A DNA stretch of 10,830 nucleotides from Bacteroidetes bacterium GWA2_30_7 (GTDB lineage: Bacteria > Bacteroidota > Bacteroidia > Bacteroidales > GWF2-33-38), in assembly GCA_001768155.1 (NCBI GenBank), contig MENC01000151.1:2519-13348 (forward strand), written 5' to 3'. Below are positions 7,834-10,830 of this stretch, piece after piece. The notes under the pieces are model-generated. The model was not told where the DNA came from, made no database searches, and was given only the letters and a program-made list of their open reading frames with translations. Every line of letters starts with the position of its first letter. Position 1 is the first letter of the stretch. The translations under genes were made by a program, and so were the position numbers.

Positions 7834-7875
7834 GATTTATGATTTATGATTTACGATTTATGATTTACGATTTTA
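7834..7875 (-). repeat. Six-unit 7-bp tandem repeat in the 5' leader
   Basis: On the plus strand the units are GATTTAT, GATTTAT, GATTTAC, GATTTAT, GATTTAC and GATTTTA, exactly in phase. The array ends two bases from the ATG at 7831. Given the promoter at 7887-7918, it fills most of the mRNA leader as unstructured A-rich units (RTAAATC). It belongs to the same ATTTAWG heptamer type as the sdhC leader. Copy-number change by slippage is conceivable. Confidence 0.85.
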
Positions 7876-7886
7876 TTGTTGTTGAG

Positions 7887-7918
7887 CAAAAATAAAATTT
7901 ATTAATTGGAATTACAAA
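7887..7918 (-). promoter_or_regulatory. Bacteroidota-type promoter for the 7064-7831 gene
   Basis: On the minus strand TTTG (7918-7915) is followed after exactly 20 bases by TATTTTTG (7894-7887). This matches the Bacteroidota sigma-ABfr consensus (TTTG, 19-21 bases, TAnnTTTG) in both elements. Transcription would begin near 7880, giving a leader of about 50 bases made largely of the heptamer repeat. Both elements are A/T-rich, so a chance match is possible, but position and orientation are right. Confidence 0.6.
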
Positions 7919-7922
7919 TTAA

Positions 7923-7946
7923 ATTGTTGGATTGTTGGATTGTTTT
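7923..7946. repeat. Three 8-bp tandem repeats (ATTGTTGG family)
   Basis: ATTGTTGG, ATTGTTGG and ATTGTTTT lie in tandem just upstream of the predicted -33 element of the 7064-7831 gene. This is the same octamer family (ATTGTTRR) as the array abutting sdhA at 5651-5682. Confidence 0.65.
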
Positions 7947-8196
7947 ATTAAATATTTGTTTTAATGATATTCTATAAGCGAGATGGTTATTGCATTTTGG
8001 GGCAATTACATTATTTAAAATTAATTAATTATTTTTGAATTTTATTGGTTTTATTTTTAGGGGTTAAAAACTGTTAGGATTTTTAGATTGAGGATAGAAA
8101 CGTGGATGTGGTGGGTCTTGGTTGATGTTAGCATTTAGTTGTGCTTAGGCTAAAGTTTTATATTAAATTTTCACTTGAGCAATTATTGGTTTTTTT
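7947..8196. other. A/T-rich gene-free stretch
   Basis: No gene or clear promoter is seen. The stretch is A/T-rich at first (TTAATTAATTA near 8020-8031) and then unusually G/T-rich on the plus strand (about 8090-8160). A short inverted repeat TTAGC...GCTAA occurs at about 8129-8152 and is too small to interpret. Confidence 0.5.
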
Positions 8197-8326
8197 TAAC
8201 GTACCGGTTGGGGGTTGGGGCAGTTGCCGAAAATTGAAACACAAATATGTCAAACCGCTGTAAATTTTATTTGAAACACCAACGCTGAAAGACCACTGCA
8301 TCGGCAATTGCCCCAACCCCATGTTA
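8197..8326. repeat. 130-bp inverted-repeat unit, attC-like
   Basis: The arms GGGGTTGGGGCAGTTGCCGA (8211-8230) and TCGGCAATTGCCCCAACCCC (8301-8320) pair over 20 bp with one G-T mismatch, around a 70-base unpaired centre. Outside them TAAC (8197-8200) and GTTA (8323-8326) are complementary. On the minus strand the unit reads GATAAC, arm, centre, arm, GTTAAA. The second end fits the integron core GTTRRR, but the first fits RYYYAAC poorly. Spacing from core to arm is uneven (10 and 2 bases). The unit is clearly richer in G+C than its surroundings. It starts about 75 bases beyond the stop of the two-gene module, where a cassette's attC would be. A folded recombination site is the favoured reading. 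A long-loop transcript hairpin or a defective mobile element is also possible. Confidence 0.6.
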
Positions 8327-8400
8327 TCGGCTGCCCTTCTGTCTTTCCGAAGGTCTATCGTGTTAAGTTCTGCACCTCTTTTAGTTTGTATTTAAAAAGG

Positions 8401-9768
8401 TTATAAGTCATCAAATTCGATTAAATTAATAATTTCTTTACTATCTAATTTAGAAGAACTATCGCTATCATAAATGGTAAAATTATCTATAAGATTTTTA
8501 ATAATATTAATTGTTTTTATATCGAAAGTGTCAATATGCAGTATAGCTGCATTTAATTCGTCTTTTGTCAATTTGTTGCCACTTCCTTTTATTGAAGTCA
8601 ATAATCTATTAATAAAATTTTGAGCATTTTCATTTTTTATATAATTATATAATTTCGATAATCGTTTTTCATTTTCATTTGATAATTGACTCCCATTTTC
8701 ATTTGATTTTTCATTCTTATTGTTTTTTATGTCGCTATATAATAATTCTATTTGATGTTTACCATTTTTTGTTAAATCCTGTAATTGCGCAACATCGGAT
8801 ATTAAGGAATTAATAAATAAACTATTTATAATAAGAAGGATTAAACAAATAATAGATAATAATAAAATAAAATAATATTTTAAATTAAATGGAATTATTT
8901 TCTTGATTTCAGGTGTTTTTTTCTGAACTTCTGTCTCATTATCAGTTGTGGCTTTTTCAGAAATATCTGTAGTTTCCATTCCATCATAAATTTCTTTATT
9001 AATAGGTTCTTCTTTCATACTATTTGATATTGGCTCAGTGGTTGATGCAATTAACCTATTTCCAATACCAATATTAAAGAGATCTGATGCGTCTATGGAT
9101 TCATTGTTAATTGAAGGAAACAATTGAGTACTAAGTTTTCCATTAGATTCTATATCATCAAATACTTCCCAATTTGTGCTATTGTTATTTAACAAATCTG
9201 CAAAAAACCACCAAGCCATTGTTGAACCTCCAGAACAATCATGAATTATCTTTGAAAATGTAAGTTCCTTATTAGCAATATCAGTTTCATTTCTTTGTAC
9301 AAATTTATATTCTTCAAGTTTATTGCATAAACTTTCTAATGTTGATGATACATCACTTTTCCCAATTGCTACATCGTTTAGTTTTTTCAGATAAAACTCT
9401 TTTATTGAAGCAGGTGATAATACTTTAATAAAATGTAATATCACAGAATATAAATGATTTATATCATTTATCTCAACAGCATGAATGTAAACGATACCCT
9501 CTCGTCCTTTATCGTCTTCTATATTTAGAAACAAACCAAACCCAACTATTAGCTTAGTTGTTGAATTATCAAAATTAAACGATATACTAACTGGTAATTT
9601 ATAAGAAAATAATATCTTTTCAATATGTTTTTGAATTGAAATATAATTACATGGCACATGTTCGTTATAAACATTCAAATCATGTTCTTTGAACTTTTTA
9701 TCATTTTTGATATAAAGACAGTATCCTTTAGAACCAATATTTAGTTTTATAAAATGTTTTATTATCAT
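8401..9768 (-). CDS. Single-pass membrane protein with C-terminal EF-hands, GTPase partner
   Basis: This is a 455-residue protein of unknown function. The ATG at 9768 shares its A with the TGA of the GTPase gene (TGATG), indicating translational coupling. A GTG at 9771 would add one residue. Residues 1-240 form a globular, presumably cytoplasmic region with DDKGREGIVYIH at 85-96. Residues about 243-290 are an acidic, low-complexity linker. One membrane helix spans about 298-319, preceded by KKTPEIKKII, so the C terminus is predicted outside. After a polar Asn/Lys/Glu-rich stalk, residues 383-452 look like an EF-hand pair: a degenerate first hand (GSGNKLTKDEL, 395-405) and a canonical second loop DSDSSSKLDSKE (434-445) with D1, D3, S5, L8 and E12. 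The EF2 loop is clear by pattern; Ca2+ binding is inference. The gene is more A+T-rich than the sdh genes. Confidence 0.8.
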   Translation of the reverse strand: MIIKHFIKLNIGSKGYCLYIKNDKKFKEHDLNVYNEHVPCNYISIQKHIEKILFSYKLPVSISFNFDNSTTKLIVGFGLFLNIEDDKGREGIVYIHAVEINDINHLYSVILHFIKVLSPASIKEFYLKKLNDVAIGKSDVSSTLESLCNKLEEYKFVQRNETDIANKELTFSKIIHDCSGGSTMAWWFFADLLNNNSTNWEVFDDIESNGKLSTQLFPSINNESIDASDLFNIGIGNRLIASTTEPISNSMKEEPINKEIYDGMETTDISEKATTDNETEVQKKTPEIKKIIPFNLKYYFILLLSIICLILLIINSLFINSLISDVAQLQDLTKNGKHQIELLYSDIKNNKNEKSNENGSQLSNENEKRLSKLYNYIKNENAQNFINRLLTSIKGSGNKLTKDELNAAILHIDTFDIKTINIIKNLIDNFTIYDSDSSSKLDSKEIINLIEFDDL

Positions 9769-10830
9769 CACATAAAATATTTTGATGCATTATTAGTTGC
9801 AGAATCGGGAATAATTTCTTTTATTTTAATTTCATCAACAAAAAAACTAACAAATTTCCTTGAACATTCACCCTTCACCACTGTTCCACCACGATTTTCA
9901 ACAACAATTTCTTCACCACCTAACACTGTAAATATTTCACAAACTTTATCATGATTACAAATACGATTTAAATCGTTAAAAATTGGACTAAATTTATCAA
10001 GACAATAATTCCTAAGGGATGAACCGTTCATTTCTGGTTTAAGTTTTTCTAATTTATCAAAAAAATTAAAGACAAATATTAACCTGTCAATAGAAATTTG
10101 ATCATCAGTAACAAAACACTTTATTTGTCTAAAAAGATCACCATTATAATATTGTCGTGTAACATCACTAATTCCTATTCCTGCCTCTTCTGAATTAAAC
10201 ATACAAACTAAAACCAAACCCAAGTTTTTACCTGTTCGATATTTTATTTCTTTTGCTTGTTCAAGTATAGTTTCTTTTATTTGAGTTTGTGCTGAAAAAT
10301 CACCAGGAAAATCATGCATATCTAATACAAGATGTGTATGAAGTTGTACTTTTAAATCGGAGTTAGCGAAATGATTAGTTAAATCTTTTTCAATAAAATC
10401 AAATATTGGCACTTCACTATGTTTATGATCAATACTCGCTTTTAATTTTTCATGAATCCAAGGTGCATGTAGTTGTACAACTAATGCAGTTTTACCAACA
10501 CCTCTAGGTCCCATAATTATTACTGGTTGTGATAAAGTTCTTACAACGGCAGATTTTTCTAATATAGCATTTGTTTTTTCATATTTAAGTTTAATTGTAT
10601 TAAGATTATCAATTACTTTTTTGTTGCTTAAATTTTCAACATTGATTTTTTTGAGTTGGCTTTCCAAGCTTAAGCGATTATTTCTTTCATTATCTAGTTG
10701 AGTGGATAACGTAGTCACTTCGCGAGTCAGTTTTCCTTTGTCTGTATTCTTATTTACTAAATATGTAATTACTAAAGTTGCAATTACAGTAAGAACGCTT
10801 GTTCCAATGGGAATAATAATATTTATGTCC
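9768..10830 (-). CDS. Membrane-anchored P-loop GTPase, 5' partial at the right edge
   Basis: The frame is open to the window edge, so the GTG at 10718 is only the first candidate start inside and the true start lies outside. Before it, the frame encodes a hydrophobic helix (TSVLTVIATLVITYLV) followed by NKNTDKGKLTR, which predicts an N-terminal anchor with the rest in the cytoplasm. Counting from 10718, residues 1-56 are a likely coiled coil. Walker A is GPRGVGKT (70-77). The G3/Walker B-like motif is LDMHDFPGD with D136 and G139. The G4 position is NFFD (218-221) in place of NKxD. This suggests a divergent GTPase; an ATPase is not excluded. It is coupled to the EF-hand membrane protein by a one-base stop/start overlap. 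It recalls GTPases of proposed bacterial conflict systems (GTPase-associated systems), but that is weak recall. Confidence 0.85.
   Translation of the reverse strand, partial: DINIIIPIGTSVLTVIATLVITYLVNKNTDKGKLTREVTTLSTQLDNERNNRLSLESQLKKINVENLSNKKVIDNLNTIKLKYEKTNAILEKSAVVRTLSQPVIIMGPRGVGKTALVVQLHAPWIHEKLKASIDHKHSEVPIFDFIEKDLTNHFANSDLKVQLHTHLVLDMHDFPGDFSAQTQIKETILEQAKEIKYRTGKNLGLVLVCMFNSEEAGIGISDVTRQYYNGDLFRQIKCFVTDDQISIDRLIFVFNFFDKLEKLKPEMNGSSLRNYCLDKFSPIFNDLNRICNHDKVCEIFTVLGGEEIVVENRGGTVVKGECSRKFVSFFVDEIKIKEIIPDSATNNASKYFM

Noticed and set aside
8211..8320. Rho-independent terminator for the GTPase module
   Set aside because: A 70-base loop is far too long and the first arm read on the minus strand is not followed by a T run. 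It may still slow transcription.
8197..8326. Insertion sequence or complete transposon
   Set aside because: The space between the inverted repeats is too short for a transposase and no target duplication is evident.
9754..9954. Plus-strand 66-codon frame opposite the GTPase 3' end
   Set aside because: It lies wholly antisense to the GTPase C terminus and the overlap with the next gene, with no supporting motif.
10718..10718. GTG at 10718 as the true GTPase start
   Set aside because: The frame continues upstream through a clear membrane helix with a positive flank to the window edge, so the start is outside.

Overview
The window looks like chromosomal DNA of a Bacteroidota (Bacteroidetes) bacterium. 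Four observations support this. The leftmost protein ends in a type IX secretion (T9SS) sorting domain. Start codons lack Shine-Dalgarno sequences and sit behind A/T-rich leaders. One gene has a good match to the Bacteroidota promoter consensus (TTTG, 20 bases, TAnnTTTG). The succinate dehydrogenase/fumarate reductase has the three-subunit CAB layout (type B) common in this phylum. The DNA is A+T-rich throughout, most strongly in the last 2.4 kb.

Layout. (1) Positions 1-2855, plus strand: the C-terminal part of a large exported protein with a DUF7619-like domain, four Cys-Asp-Ser modules, a 21-residue leucine-rich repeat array and a T9SS tail. It ends at a hairpin terminator that probably also serves the convergent operon. 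(2) Positions 2936-6364, minus strand: sdhC-sdhA-sdhB, a membrane-bound succinate:quinone oxidoreductase. (3) Positions 6365-7063: a gene-free stretch with heptamer repeats, an 18-bp perfect palindrome, a 21-bp-period minisatellite and a REP-like hairpin. (4) Positions 7064-7831, minus strand: a helical protein of unknown function with its own promoter and a heptamer-repeat leader. (5) Positions 7832-8400: a gene-free stretch with a 130-bp inverted-repeat unit that resembles an integron attC or another folded recombination site. (6) Positions 8401-10830, minus strand: two translationally coupled genes, a membrane-anchored P-loop GTPase (cut by the right edge) and a single-pass membrane protein with a predicted EF-hand pair at its C terminus.

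How the parts work together. SdhC anchors SdhA and SdhB in the cytoplasmic membrane and exchanges electrons with the quinone pool. The GTPase and its coupled partner look like one module. The charge around each membrane helix predicts the GTPase domain inside the cell and the EF-hands outside, joined through a large cytoplasmic domain. This would suit a sensor or defence module that couples an external signal, possibly Ca2+, to a GTPase. That is inference; I do not recognise it as a described system. Its low G+C content and the adjacent attC-like unit suggest an acquired segment.
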